A stretch of 64,000 nt of DNA from Pseudomonas fluorescens (GCF_003732425.1 NZ_MOBX01000013.1:310001-374000), one strand, 5' to 3'. Counted from the stretch's first letter, positions 26,356 through 35,244 are shown. Translations and numbers: made by a program. Notes: generated from the sequence alone by a model not told the origin.

Positions 26356-27492
26356 TTAGATTGGCTCGGCAGTGCGCGCGAGCATTTGCTTGACCAGGCC
26401 AATGCGATCGAAGGCCCGGTCGTGTTGCATTTCCTTGTCGCCGGCCAGCACCGAGCTTTCGCTGATGTACTTGCAACGTTCGAAGCGCCGCGCCATGAAG
26501 CGCTGCAGCTGCTGTTCGACGCTGGTGGAGGTGGACGGCTCGCGAGTCAGTTCTTCGCTGAGCACAATCGCGTCTTCGATGGCCATGCCTGCACCTTGAC
26601 CCAGATGCGGCGTGGTGCCGTGGGCCGCATCGCCAATCAGCAGGACGCGTCCGCGATGCCACGGTTCATCGACAAACACCACTTCCATCGGCTTGTAGAC
26701 GACTTGGCTGTTATCAGTGATGTGCTCGCGCAGTTCGCCGATCAGACCGGTAAAGCCTTGCAGGCGCTGGCGCATCTGCGCAGCCAGATCGGCAGGATCC
26801 ATCCACGGATTGGACGGTTCGTGGGAGGTCAGAAACAGGTACATCAAGTTGCCGGCCAGCGGCACCAGCCCGGCGTTGCCGTCAGCGCTTTGATAGTTGG
26901 CCAGATGATCGATTTGTGGCGCGCGGGGAAAGTTATAGCGCCACACCGATTGGCCAGTGAAACGCGGGGTGTAGGCATCACCAAAGACCAGGCTGCGCAC
27001 TTTCGAGAACAGACCATCGGCGCCGACCACCAGGTCGTAGTGGCCGCGATTGCCGTCGGTAAACAACACGTCGACCTCTGTGCCGTTGTCGTCCAGCGTT
27101 TCCACACTCAAGCCCAAACGCACATTGGCGCCGAGTTGCAGGGCGGTTTCGCTGAGGACTTTGTGCAGCGCCAAGCGAGAAATGCCGACATTGGCGGGGT
27201 ACTGCGGGCCGGCGAGTCGCTGTCCCGGAATGCGCGCCAGTTGCTGCCCGCCCGGGCCGTAGATAGCCACGTCTTCGAAGGCATAAGCGGCATCGAGATA
27301 GCCGTCGAGTACGCCAAGCTTGGCCATTTCACGGACGACGTTGCTCTGTTGAATAATCCCGACGCCGTAGACTGTCCATTCGGACTTGAGCTCGATCAGG
27401 TCGACCTCGATACCTTTACGCCGCAAGGCGATGGCTGCACACAAGCCGCCGATACCACCGCCCACGATCAGAACGTTGTTCACTGCACTCAT
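26356..27492 (-). CDS. FAD-dependent aromatic monooxygenase
   Basis: The start at 27492 (MSAVNNVLIVGGGIGGLCAAIALRRKG) gives a canonical GxGxxG FAD fold. The LVVGADGLFSKVR (DG) motif and GDAAHGTTPHLGQGAGMAIEDA complete the class A flavin monooxygenase pattern. These enzymes hydroxylate phenols using NAD(P)H and oxygen. It is the first gene of the long minus-strand unit, 84 bp from a 47-bp box shared with the VOC promoter. It is the likely producer of the dihydroxylated ring that the dioxygenase opens. Confidence 0.87.
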   Translation of the reverse strand: MSAVNNVLIVGGGIGGLCAAIALRRKGIEVDLIELKSEWTVYGVGIIQQSNVVREMAKLGVLDGYLDAAYAFEDVAIYGPGGQQLARIPGQRLAGPQYPANVGISRLALHKVLSETALQLGANVRLGLSVETLDDNGTEVDVLFTDGNRGHYDLVVGADGLFSKVRSLVFGDAYTPRFTGQSVWRYNFPRAPQIDHLANYQSADGNAGLVPLAGNLMYLFLTSHEPSNPWMDPADLAAQMRQRLQGFTGLIGELREHITDNSQVVYKPMEVVFVDEPWHRGRVLLIGDAAHGTTPHLGQGAGMAIEDAIVLSEELTREPSTSTSVEQQLQRFMARRFERCKYISESSVLAGDKEMQHDRAFDRIGLVKQMLARTAEPI

Positions 27493-27575
27493 GGTGTTCT
27501 CTCTTTTTATTCTTGTGATCGATGCTGCGTCGGGCACGGCATCGTTGGGTGAAGCTTCCCGGCAAAGCAGGGATT

Positions 27576-27622
27576 TGACTAATCGCGAGTAGGGATGCGA
27601 TGTATCGCCGTACGCGATACCT
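27576..27622. promoter_or_regulatory. 47-bp regulatory box, copy 1 (LysR-type)
   Basis: TGACTAATCGCGAGT is followed by GGGATGCGA and a perfect 7-bp inverted repeat GTATCGC (27602-27608) / GCGATAC (27614-27620). The same 47-bp block, differing at 6 positions, stands at 29084-29130. It lies upstream of the FAD monooxygenase, where a LysR activator site is expected. Confidence 0.65.
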
Positions 27623-27626
27623 CGAT

Positions 27627-27989
27627 TTATCCCGGCAGCGGCAACCCTTCAGGCATTTGCACCAGCAGCCAGCCATCCCTCTCGCAGCTCGGCAGCGCCT
27701 CCAGCGTCTGGCCCAGGCACGGGCCGTAAATGCACTCGCCCGTCGCCGGCAGAAATTGCGCACCGTGGGCGTAGCAGACGATCAACTGGCCATCGGCAGA
27801 CAAGAAACGGTCCTTGCGATACTCCAGGCGCACGTCCAGATGCGGACAACGGTTGCGATAGACCCGCACCTGATTACGGTGCCGCAGGGCAAACACACTG
27901 TCGCGACCCTGCGCCAACGGATCGAATCCGCGCGCCCGGCCCTCCTCCAGTTCGTCCAGCCGACACAGTGGCTGCGCAATACCGCTCAT
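27627..27989 (-). CDS. Rieske-type 2Fe-2S ferredoxin
   Basis: This 120-residue protein carries a Rieske pair, CPHLDV and CYAHGAQF. The second motif lacks the usual proline after CY but has the His. The start at 27989 fits the gap after the VOC gene (stop 28004); the frame is open to 28040. It may pass electrons to the VanA-like oxygenase or reactivate the ring-cleaving dioxygenase. It is the last gene of a two-gene unit headed by the VOC gene. Confidence 0.78.
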   Translation of the reverse strand: MSGIAQPLCRLDELEEGRARGFDPLAQGRDSVFALRHRNQVRVYRNRCPHLDVRLEYRKDRFLSADGQLIVCYAHGAQFLPATGECIYGPCLGQTLEALPSCERDGWLLVQMPEGLPLPG

Positions 27990-28003
27990 GATCAGCGCCG
28001 CCT

Positions 28004-28945
28004 TCAACCGACTTTCGGCGGCGGTCCGCCCGGGGCCCATTTTTCTTTGGCGCTGAACAGGAACAACTGCGAGTTATCCGCCGACAGCGGAGCGCGACGG
28101 GCCTCCCAGGCGTCATCGTGCTTGTCCATGTCGGCGTCGTATTCGATGTGGCAGCCCAACGGACTGTTGAAATACCAGAACCAGTTGGAGCCAAACACGT
28201 GACGGCCCGGCCCCCAGAAACTGGTCCAGCCTTTTTGCTCGAAACGCGTCCCGGCCAGCAGCACTTCGGTGCCACTGCCCATGTGGAAGGTGAAGTGTTC
28301 GCAGCCTTTCATATGCGGCGGGGTCTGGATCATGAACAGGCAATGGTGATCGTCAGAGCCGGCCGGGCGCATGAACGGCCCGGCGCCAATGAAGGTGTCG
28401 GTGGTGCGAAAGCCCAGACGCTCGGCGTAAAAGGCTTCAGCTTTTGCCGCATCGGGTACGAAATACACCACGTGCGACAAAGTGCGCGGAACAGCGCCCA
28501 TATCGAGGGTAATGCCCGGCTGGTTAAGTGGCCGCTGTGGCGCATGGCCGGCGGCGTTGGTCAGGTCATTCGGTGCGCTGTAAGGCTTGCGTACGCTGAC
28601 CTGAAAAGCGATCGCGAAACCCATGTCGTCAACGCTGTGCAGCACCCCGTGTTGATCACGACGGACAATACGATCACGGGCCAGCTCATCTTCGATAGCA
28701 TCCAGATCGCTGATCGCTCCGACCCCGTAGACCGTCTCTCGAATGGACGGCGCCGGACCGATCGCCGCCGGCAAATCAGGATCGTCGGCTCGACGGATAA
28801 TCACGGCGGTGCCGTCTAGCGCTTCGAAACGCCCTCCTTCGCTGTCTACGCCGACCGGCGCAAGGCCGTAGTCGCGCAGGCAATCGGTGCAGGCTTGAAT
28901 GTCATCGACGCCAAAAATCAGGGCATCAAGGCCAATGATGTTCAT
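28004..28945 (-). CDS. VOC-superfamily extradiol-type dioxygenase
   Basis: At 313 residues it has two VOC modules. The C-terminal one carries plausible metal ligands: His in TLSHVVYF, His in CEHFTFHM and Glu in CHIEYDADMD, the type I extradiol dioxygenase arrangement. Such enzymes open catechols next to the hydroxyls with Fe(II). It is the first gene after a 47-bp box and is transcribed towards the Rieske ferredoxin. With the FAD monooxygenase and the FAH-family hydrolase it makes a plausible ring-opening core. A non-oxidative VOC activity cannot be excluded. Confidence 0.8.
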   Translation of the reverse strand: MNIIGLDALIFGVDDIQACTDCLRDYGLAPVGVDSEGGRFEALDGTAVIIRRADDPDLPAAIGPAPSIRETVYGVGAISDLDAIEDELARDRIVRRDQHGVLHSVDDMGFAIAFQVSVRKPYSAPNDLTNAAGHAPQRPLNQPGITLDMGAVPRTLSHVVYFVPDAAKAEAFYAERLGFRTTDTFIGAGPFMRPAGSDDHHCLFMIQTPPHMKGCEHFTFHMGSGTEVLLAGTRFEQKGWTSFWGPGRHVFGSNWFWYFNSPLGCHIEYDADMDKHDDAWEARRAPLSADNSQLFLFSAKEKWAPGGPPPKVG

Positions 28946-29083
28946 GGCTTACCACTCCATTGAAATTATGATCCGGAGACTGTCGCCATGGACGCCTTGC
29001 AGCGCGCCGGGCCTGACTGGAAACCGGTGGTGGTGTCGGCAGCAGGGCCGACTGCGGCGAAGATTGGCGCAAGGGCTGGCAGC

Positions 29084-29130
29084 TGACTAATCGCGAGTCG
29101 GGATGCGACCTATCGGCAAACGCGATACCT
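29084..29130. promoter_or_regulatory. 47-bp regulatory box, copy 2 (LysR-type)
   Basis: This is the second copy of the block at 27576-27622, starting TGACTAATCGCGAGT and ending CGCGATACCT, with TATCG/CGATA symmetry in the middle. It lies between the VOC gene (start 28945, minus) and the LysR gene (29203, plus), the classical site of a divergent LysR operator. Confidence 0.65.
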
Positions 29131-29202
29131 GCGACGAAGGTTGACGTGTCGATGGATTCGTTCGAATGTATTGCGAAAATAAATACAAAAACGGACCTGC
29201 CC

Positions 29203-30165
29203 ATGCGTTTCAACCATCTGGATCTGAACCTGCTGGTCGCGCTCGATGTATTGCTCGAAGAGCAGAACATCACCCGCGCTGCTGAACGCCTGCACATGAC
29301 CCAATCCGCCACCAGCGGCGTGCTCGCTCGCTTGCGTACCTACTTTGAGGATGAGCTGCTGGTCCAGGTGGGGCGCAAAATGCAGCCCACGCCCTATGCC
29401 ACGGAACTGGTCAAACCGGTGCGTGAAGTCCTGCTGACGATCCAGTCCTCAATCACCGCCAAACCGGTGTTCGACCCGGCCACCAGCAAGCGTCATTTTC
29501 GCTTGGTGACCTCGGACTATCTGATCAGCGTGCTGTTCGCCCAGGTGATCCAGAACATTCATCAGCAAGCGCCCAACATCACGTTCGAAATGCTTGTCCC
29601 CAGCGACAATTCCGGCGAATTACTGGTGCGCGGTGAAGTCGACCTGATGATCGTGCCCGAGCGCTACATCATTGAAGGCCACCCTTCGCGCCTGCTGTTC
29701 GAAGAAGAACACGTGTGCGTGGTGTGGCAAGGCAATACGCAAGTCGGCGACACCCTGACCCTTGAGCAGTACATGGAGATGGGCCATGTTTCGGTAGGCT
29801 TCGGCCGTACCCGGCACATGAGCATCGAAGAATGGTTCATGAATCAATACGGCTTCAATCGGCGCATTGAAGTGATCACCAGCGACTTCAATACCTTGCC
29901 GCAACTGATTGTCGGCACGCAGCGCATCGCCACGATGCACCAGCGCCTGGCAAACCTCTACGCGCACTATCTGCCGCTGCGCATCCTGCCGCCGCCGGTG
30001 AAAATTCCGGTCATGCGCGAGTACATGTTGTGGCACCGCAGCGTCGACGGCGACCCGATGCATCGCTGGCTGCGCGAACGCATCAGCGAATCCATCCAGC
30101 ATCTGCAACACGTGCCCATCGTATCTCGCGATACCTCGTATCTGCCGTCACGATTGGCCAATTAG
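29203..30165 (+). CDS. LysR-family activator (NodD/NahR-like)
   Basis: The start at 29203 gives MRFNHLDLNLLVALDVLLEEQNITRAAERLHMTQSATSGVLARLR, a LysR helix-turn-helix of the NodD/NahR branch. An effector-binding domain follows (RLVTSDYLISVLF onward). A GTG at 29146 would add 19 residues without homology. It is divergent from the VOC gene with a 47-bp box between them and probably activates both minus-strand units through the two boxes. The inducer is presumably the pathway substrate or an intermediate. Confidence 0.86.
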   Translation: MRFNHLDLNLLVALDVLLEEQNITRAAERLHMTQSATSGVLARLRTYFEDELLVQVGRKMQPTPYATELVKPVREVLLTIQSSITAKPVFDPATSKRHFRLVTSDYLISVLFAQVIQNIHQQAPNITFEMLVPSDNSGELLVRGEVDLMIVPERYIIEGHPSRLLFEEEHVCVVWQGNTQVGDTLTLEQYMEMGHVSVGFGRTRHMSIEEWFMNQYGFNRRIEVITSDFNTLPQLIVGTQRIATMHQRLANLYAHYLPLRILPPPVKIPVMREYMLWHRSVDGDPMHRWLRERISESIQHLQHVPIVSRDTSYLPSRLAN

Positions 30166-30224
30166 CCGGGTGATCCTTAACGTGCCTTGGGAATGCCAAG
30201 GCAACCATAAGGACAACAATAATC

Positions 30225-31382
30225 ATGTTTCGCTATTTCCCGACCAACTACGTTTGGAATCTCTCTGTCGACCTGGCCATCGAAATGGGCGCCCGCATGG
30301 GTGAAATCGAAGTGATGTGCGCCCCGCTGCAAGAGGCCGCCAAGCAGCCTGACGCGGCCGGCACTCGAGCCTTTCGCGAAACCTGGGCGAAAATGGCAGA
30401 CAAGCTTTGCGGTCTGGCCGAAGAAGACGAAGGCAATGGCCGGATGCTCTCGGCTGGTGAAAAATACAACCGCGCCGCCACCTATTATCTGACCTGCGAG
30501 CGCCTGCAAGCCCACGGTGCGCCGGGCCGTACCGAGCTCTATCAACGCTTCCTGCAAACCTTCAAGCGCGGCGTCGAACTGTCGCGTGAAAACTGTGAAC
30601 GGGTGGAAATCCCTTACGAGGGCAAACATCTTTCCGGCTTGCTCGTGCGCGCCGAAGGCGTCGAAGGGCCGGCGCCGATACTGGTGCAGGTCAACGGTCT
30701 GGACTCGACCAAAGAAATGAAATACCGCGTGGGCCTGCCAGCGTGGCTGGCGAAACGCGGCATCTCTTCGCTGATCATCGACCAGCCCGGCACCGGCGAA
30801 GCGTTGCGCTTGCACGGCCTGACCGCGCGATTCGACAGTGAACACTGGGCCAGTCGCGTGGTGGATTGGCTGGAAACCCGAAGCGACGTCGATGCCACCC
30901 GCATTGGGCTCGAAGGTGTCTCGTTGGGCGGTTATTACTGCCCGCGCGCGGTCGCATTCGAACCACGCTTCGCCTGCGGCGTTGTCTGGGGCGCGAACCA
31001 CGACTGGCGCGATGTGCAAAAACGTCGACTGGAAAAAGAAGGCAGCTTCCCGGTGCCGCACTATTGGGCGCATGTCTGCTGGGTGTGGGGCGCCAAGGAC
31101 GTCGAAGAGTTCATGACCATCGCCGAAAACGTCCACCTCGATGGTGTGCTTGACCGGATCAAGGTGCCGTTCCTCGTGACCCATGGTGAGCAGGATTCAC
31201 AGATTCCGTTGAAGTGGGCGCATCGCACCTATGAACAACTGGTCAACAGCCCAAAATGTGAACTGAAAATCTTCACCGAACGTGAAGGTGGTGTGCAGCA
31301 TTCGAGCTTCGACAACAGCATCAATGCAGGGCAATACATTGCCGACTGGGTTGCCGAAACCCTGGGCGGTCGCACTGCCTGA
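30225..31382 (+). CDS. Alpha/beta hydrolase (DUF1100/FrsA-like)
   Basis: The 385-residue protein has a helical N-terminal part (~1-125) and an alpha/beta hydrolase fold: oxyanion region VQVNGLDSTK, nucleophile Ser in LEGVSLGGYY, Asp in THGEQDSQIP and His in GGVQHSSF. Length and layout match the family that includes 2,6-dihydroxypseudooxynicotine hydrolase, which cleaves a carbon-carbon bond of an acylated ring. That suggests removal of an acyl side chain or hydrolysis of a ring-cleavage product here; this is inference. It is 59 bp downstream of lysR and ends at a strong terminator. Confidence 0.8.
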   Translation: MFRYFPTNYVWNLSVDLAIEMGARMGEIEVMCAPLQEAAKQPDAAGTRAFRETWAKMADKLCGLAEEDEGNGRMLSAGEKYNRAATYYLTCERLQAHGAPGRTELYQRFLQTFKRGVELSRENCERVEIPYEGKHLSGLLVRAEGVEGPAPILVQVNGLDSTKEMKYRVGLPAWLAKRGISSLIIDQPGTGEALRLHGLTARFDSEHWASRVVDWLETRSDVDATRIGLEGVSLGGYYCPRAVAFEPRFACGVVWGANHDWRDVQKRRLEKEGSFPVPHYWAHVCWVWGAKDVEEFMTIAENVHLDGVLDRIKVPFLVTHGEQDSQIPLKWAHRTYEQLVNSPKCELKIFTEREGGVQHSSFDNSINAGQYIADWVAETLGGRTA

Positions 31383-31407
31383 TCACTGAAAAATACGCAC
31401 AAACAAA

Positions 31408-31439
31408 CGCCGGACAATCTCACGATTGTCCGGCGTTTT
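31408..31439 (+). terminator. Rho-independent terminator after the alpha/beta hydrolase
   Basis: CGCCGGACAATC (31408-31419) and GATTGTCCGGCG (31424-31435) form a perfect 12-bp stem with loop TCAC, followed by TTTT (31436-31439). Confidence 0.9.
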
Positions 31440-31565
31440 CGTTGGTGGCTTTAGCCCGGCGCAGCTATTGACGCGATCAATGCGCAGCCATCGATGCAAA
31501 CTGCTGGTGGCCCCCTCGCCTGCTCTTTAGCCTCATCTGCAGAATAATCACAAAGCGAAGACACC

Positions 31566-32907
31566 ATGACTGCCCTGCATTTGAAATGCCAGACCCTGTT
31601 CGACGGCACTGGGCTTGGGACCCGCCAACAACAAACACTGATCGCCGAAAACGGCTTGCTCACCTACGTGGGCCCGACCGCGCTGGCACCTGCTCCCCGT
31701 CCGAGTGATACACAGTTAGACGCTGGCGATAATTTCGTGATGCCGGGGTTGGTGGATGTGCACACCCATCTGGCCTTCGGTAACGCGCAGAGCGAAGAAG
31801 ACATAGACCTATGGACCAGCGACGAATTTCGCGCATTGCGCGGGATGTTCTTCGCGCAACACGTGCTGGCTGCCGGCGTCACCAGCATGGTCTGCCCCGG
31901 CGACAGCGGCCAACTCAGCATCGCCGTGCGCAATGCCGTCACCGCCGGTTTATTCGAAGGTCCGAGGATCGCGGCCAGCAGCCGCGTCATCACCAATCGC
32001 CAGAGTCTGAACGACTGGTTCCCGAGCCGGGTGGGCGCTCCTGAATACTTCACGGCGCAGTTGGTCACCAGCCGCAGCGATGCGCTTGCCGAAATTCGCA
32101 AACAGGCCAAGGACGGCGTCGACCTGATCAAGATCGCCATGGACGGCACGCACCGTCGTCCCAATGGCGAAATCATCGCGGCCTTTACCGCCGACGAAAC
32201 CTTCGAAATGGTTGAGGAAGCGCACCGTCTGGGCTGCAAGGTCGCCACGCATGCCTACGGTCGCGAAGCCGTGATGTACGCGGCGCGTGCAGGCGTTGAT
32301 CTGGTTTTCCATGCCTTTTACATGGACGACGCGTGCATCGAAGCGTTGCTTGAGGCCGGCAGCATCCTTGCCCCGACCATGACTTTCCCGCAGAACACCG
32401 TGGATTTCTGTCAGCCACACGATCCGGCGATCAGCACCGGTTATGCCGGTTATTGTGCGCGCACACTGGAAGTCGGTTCGGCGGTACTCAAGCGCGCCAA
32501 GGCGGCCGGCGTACCTTTTGCCTGCGGCAGTGACAGCGGTTTTGCGGTGACGCCCTATGGCGAATGGCATGCGCGCGAACTGGAGCTGTTGGTCACGCGC
32601 CTGGGATTCACCCCGGCCGAAGCGTTATACGCCGCGACCGCTGTCGGCGCGCGCTGCATGCCGCGCGGTGAAACCCTCGGCACGCTGCAAGTGGGCAGAC
32701 TTTCTCTTGCTCGACGGCTCGCCGCTGGATGACATCCGCCTCCTTCAGGATCGTTCGCGCCTGAAGGCCGTTTACAAGGCTGGTCAATCGGTACGGATGG
32801 ATCGCAGCCCTTACAACCCCAAGCAAGTGTCCGATTTCAACTCGCTGAAATGGACGGATCTTTACACCCGCGACCGCGTTGCCCAATTGGGTAAGTGGGC
32901 GGTATGA
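31566..32907 (+). pseudogene. Metal-dependent amidohydrolase, frameshifted near the C-terminus
   Basis: The main frame (31566-32732) has the amidohydrolase-type site: VDVHTHLAF (HxH), His in THAYGREA, His in LVFHAFYMD and Asp in CGSDSGFAV, plus the N- and C-terminal composite domain. Near 32695 the frame is lost: GTLQVG is followed by an off-frame RLSLARRLAAG, while the next frame resumes the expected ADFLLLDGSPLDDIRLL and runs on to a stop at 32905-32907. The shift sits where the family has GKLADFxxLDG, so a few bases appear deleted. It is either a recent pseudogene or a sequencing error. The missing tail closes the beta-sandwich domain, so activity of a truncated product is doubtful. Confidence 0.8.
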
Positions 32908-33365
32908 GGACAGAGGGCATGCAACGACTTGACCTGCTGACTGCCACGAACATAGCAAGCGACGCCATCCGCATCGCTCGTGAAACCCGAATCAAGCCTC
33001 TGGGCGTCGCCGTACTGGATGCCGCAGCCCATCCGTTGGCGGTTTTGCGCGACGAACACGCCAGCTTCCTGCGCCCGCAAATCGCCATCGGCAAGGCACG
33101 CGGTTGCCTGGGCATGGGTTTTGGCGGACGTGAACTGGCGCGACGCGCGCAGGCCATGCCGGCGTTTTTCGACGCGATCAACAGTTTGACCGGCGGCGAA
33201 GTTATTCCGGTAGCGGGCGGCGTGCTGATTCGAAATGCCGAGGGCATGATTCTTGGGGCCATCGGCATCAGCGGCGATACCTCGGACAATGACGAACGCT
33301 GCGCGTTACTGGCAATCGCCAAGGCAGGATTAATCGCCGACAGCGGCGATCAACCAGAGGGCTGA
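32904..33365 (+). CDS. HbpS/GlcG-like (DUF336) protein
   Basis: At ~153 residues it has the DUF336 pattern: LDLLTATNIASDAIRIARE, PLGVAVLDAAAHPLAVLRDE, IAIGKARG and FFDAINSLTGGEVIPVAGGVLIRN. This single-domain family binds haem or small ligands and often accompanies catabolic operons. The ATG at 32904 overlaps the amidohydrolase tail stop (ATGA), and an ATG at 32919 with AGAGGG upstream is equally possible. Its 3' end overlaps the convergent LysR gene by 16 bp. The function within this pathway is unknown. Confidence 0.75.
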   Translation: MRTEGMQRLDLLTATNIASDAIRIARETRIKPLGVAVLDAAAHPLAVLRDEHASFLRPQIAIGKARGCLGMGFGGRELARRAQAMPAFFDAINSLTGGEVIPVAGGVLIRNAEGMILGAIGISGDTSDNDERCALLAIAKAGLIADSGDQPEG

Positions 33366-34285
33366 TCGAGCAATGCGGCCTGTTCCAGGAGCAGGCCGCG
33401 AAACCATTGCATGGCCGGGTCATGTTCTTGATAGGGATGCCATTGCAAGACTTGCACGGCCTCGGGAAACGCCAGCGGTGCCGGGTGAATGCGCAACGGA
33501 TAACGCTGGGCGAAGCGCTGCGCCTGTCGTTGAAACACCGTGGCAATGCGTGCGGTGCCGACAATGAATTGCGGCATCAGCACAAAGCTTTCAACGGTCA
33601 CCGCCACTCGCCGCTCAATGCCGAGTTCATGCAGGTGCACGGCATCCATTGCCAGGTTTTGCCCGTTGGCAAACTCGCGCACCACGTGCGCCGCGCCGCA
33701 ATAGTCGGCCACGCTCAGTTGCTCAGCGAACTGTGGTTGCCGGGCACAGACGATACAACAGAGCTGGTCGGTCATGAGCGGCACATGGGGATAGGCCGGA
33801 TTCAGCCGTCGTTGCGGCACGACCACACAATCACTGCGCCGATAATCCAGCGCTTCGCTGACGACGTCGCCGTCGCGCGGAACAGGCATGTCACGCAAGC
33901 TCAAGCGAATACCCGGAGCGGTACGCGCCAATGCATGGCTGACCGCCGGAAGCAGCACGTCGGCGACGTAATCGGAGGCTACGAGGGTAATGTGCCGCTC
34001 GCAGTTTGCCGGGTCAAAATTCAGCGGCGCGTCGACGACCTCCCGTGTCAGTGCCAACGCAGCACGCACTTTTGGCAGCAACTCCAGACCCAGCGCTGTG
34101 GGTTCCAGGCGGCGCCCCACTTGCACCAGTAACGGGTCATTGAAATGCTCACGCAAGCGGCCCAGTGCCGAGCTGGCAGCTGACTGCCCGAGGCACAGAC
34201 GCTCGGCCGCCCTGCTGACACTGCACTCGCTCAGCAAAGCGTCGAGCGCCACCAACAGATTAAGGTCGAGGCGTCGATATCGCAT
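33350..34285 (-). CDS. Second LysR-family regulator
   Basis: The start at 34285 gives MRYRRLDLNLLVALDALLSECSVSRAAERLCLGQSAASSALGRLR, a LysR helix-turn-helix very like that of the first LysR (29203). An effector domain begins near RHITLVASDYVADVLL. The frame is open to 34342 but the extra residues look untypical. Position at the edge of the cluster suggests it controls the amidohydrolase/HbpS-like genes or shares targets with the first LysR. A GGTATC/GATACC palindrome lies upstream at 34403-34423. Confidence 0.84.
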   Translation of the reverse strand: MRYRRLDLNLLVALDALLSECSVSRAAERLCLGQSAASSALGRLREHFNDPLLVQVGRRLEPTALGLELLPKVRAALALTREVVDAPLNFDPANCERHITLVASDYVADVLLPAVSHALARTAPGIRLSLRDMPVPRDGDVVSEALDYRRSDCVVVPQRRLNPAYPHVPLMTDQLCCIVCARQPQFAEQLSVADYCGAAHVVREFANGQNLAMDAVHLHELGIERRVAVTVESFVLMPQFIVGTARIATVFQRQAQRFAQRYPLRIHPAPLAFPEAVQVLQWHPYQEHDPAMQWFRGLLLEQAALLDQPSG

Positions 34286-34402
34286 GGGGGTTCCGTTGGC
34301 GCTGGTGGCGGCGTGTCTGCTCCGAGTCACGGGCATGATCAAAAACGAAGCATGACCTTATCGAGATGGCTACTGATCCGCCAATCGCGTGCGTCGTTGA
34401 GA

Positions 34403-34423
34403 GGTATCGCTAACGAAGATACC
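34403..34423. promoter_or_regulatory. Palindrome upstream of second lysR
   Basis: GGTATC (34403-34408) and GATACC (34418-34423) are a 6-bp inverted repeat with a 9-bp spacer, preceded by AATCGCG. TATCG/CGATA and AATCGCG elements also make up the 47-bp boxes, so this may be a related LysR site. Confidence 0.4.
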
Positions 34424-35115
34424 AAGCGCCAGTGCGCGCTGTAGCAGGTAAGCAAAAAGCCCTGCGATTACTTTTTGATCAAGAGCAACTTATAGGTTGC
34501 TCGAAAATCGATGCTCGTGGATGACGGCAATCGGCCAGAAACAGACGTTCAACGCTAGAATTAAGCGGATGGTAAGCCGTCCAACTGGATGAATGATTAG
34601 GGCGCATTCCAGTCAATTGTGATGTCACCTGTGTTAACGAAGAGAGCGACCTCCGCAATCGAAAACAGGATGCCTCCCATTGCGGTCACTGCATGCCAGT
34701 AGCTGTATTGCCAAATTTCTGGCGATACGTGGACGCAGCTTCCATGAGCACACACAAAATATTTTCCCGCCTGAATATATCCGTTGAGCGCATCGCCCCC
34801 AAAGATACTGGCTGACCGCTACGAAGGTGAAAAAGTTGAGCTAGGCAAGCACTAGCGTTGGGTACAAAACCCACCGTGCTCGATTCGACAAACTCTTGAA
34901 CGTGAGATGCGATTTCATGAGCCCGAATTACTGAATACACGAACCCTTGGGTCCGGTTATACGACCCTGATTATGTCCAAAAACCTAGACGCCCCCCTGT
35001 TCTGGTTGGAACTTATCTTCTCTTGAGACTGGGGACTAATTTTTTCTGAGAAATAAATCAGTCTCCTTTTTTAATGACAAAAGCTACCATTACAGTAGCT
35101 TCTGCCAGCGACAAC
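34424..35115. other. Gene-poor stretch with one doubtful small frame
   Basis: The only candidate is a GTG-started frame at 34686-34940 on the minus strand (84 codons). It has no recognised family and a weak start signal, so it is not called as a gene. The remainder shows no promoter, repeat or RNA that I can support. The region is AT-richer than the catabolic cluster to the left. Confidence 0.3.
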
Positions 35116-35244
35116 TTATTTTTTTGAAGATTTGCTAGGTTTCAAGTCGGGATTGTTTCCTTGCGTGTCTTTATTATCACGACGACGCTTGTCAACTTCA
35201 CCGGTTGATTTAGCGATTGGTTTTGGGCCTGGTTTAAGCGCCAT
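35116..35244 (-). CDS. Small basic protein, 42 residues
   Basis: ATG at 35244 is preceded by AAGGAGAAAGCTT, an excellent Shine-Dalgarno at good spacing, and the frame runs 42 codons to TAA. The product starts MALKPGPKPIAKSTGEVDK and ends PDLKPSKSSKK. It is rich in Lys, Pro, Ser and Asn, with no cysteine or hydrophobic stretch, and so is probably disordered. I know no function. Its own start signal and a clean stop make it a credible small gene. It lies between the doubtful frame to the left and the peptidase gene to the right. Confidence 0.6.
   Translation of the reverse strand: MALKPGPKPIAKSTGEVDKRRRDNKDTQGNNPDLKPSKSSKK

Noticed and set aside
26338..27552. Plus-strand frame (404 codons) opposite the FAD monooxygenase
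   Set aside because: Codon usage and composition are those of an antisense frame; the opposite strand has clear FAD motifs.
30177..31184. Minus-strand frame (335 codons) opposite the alpha/beta hydrolase
   Set aside because: Antisense shadow; the hydrolase nucleophile and terminator are on the plus strand.
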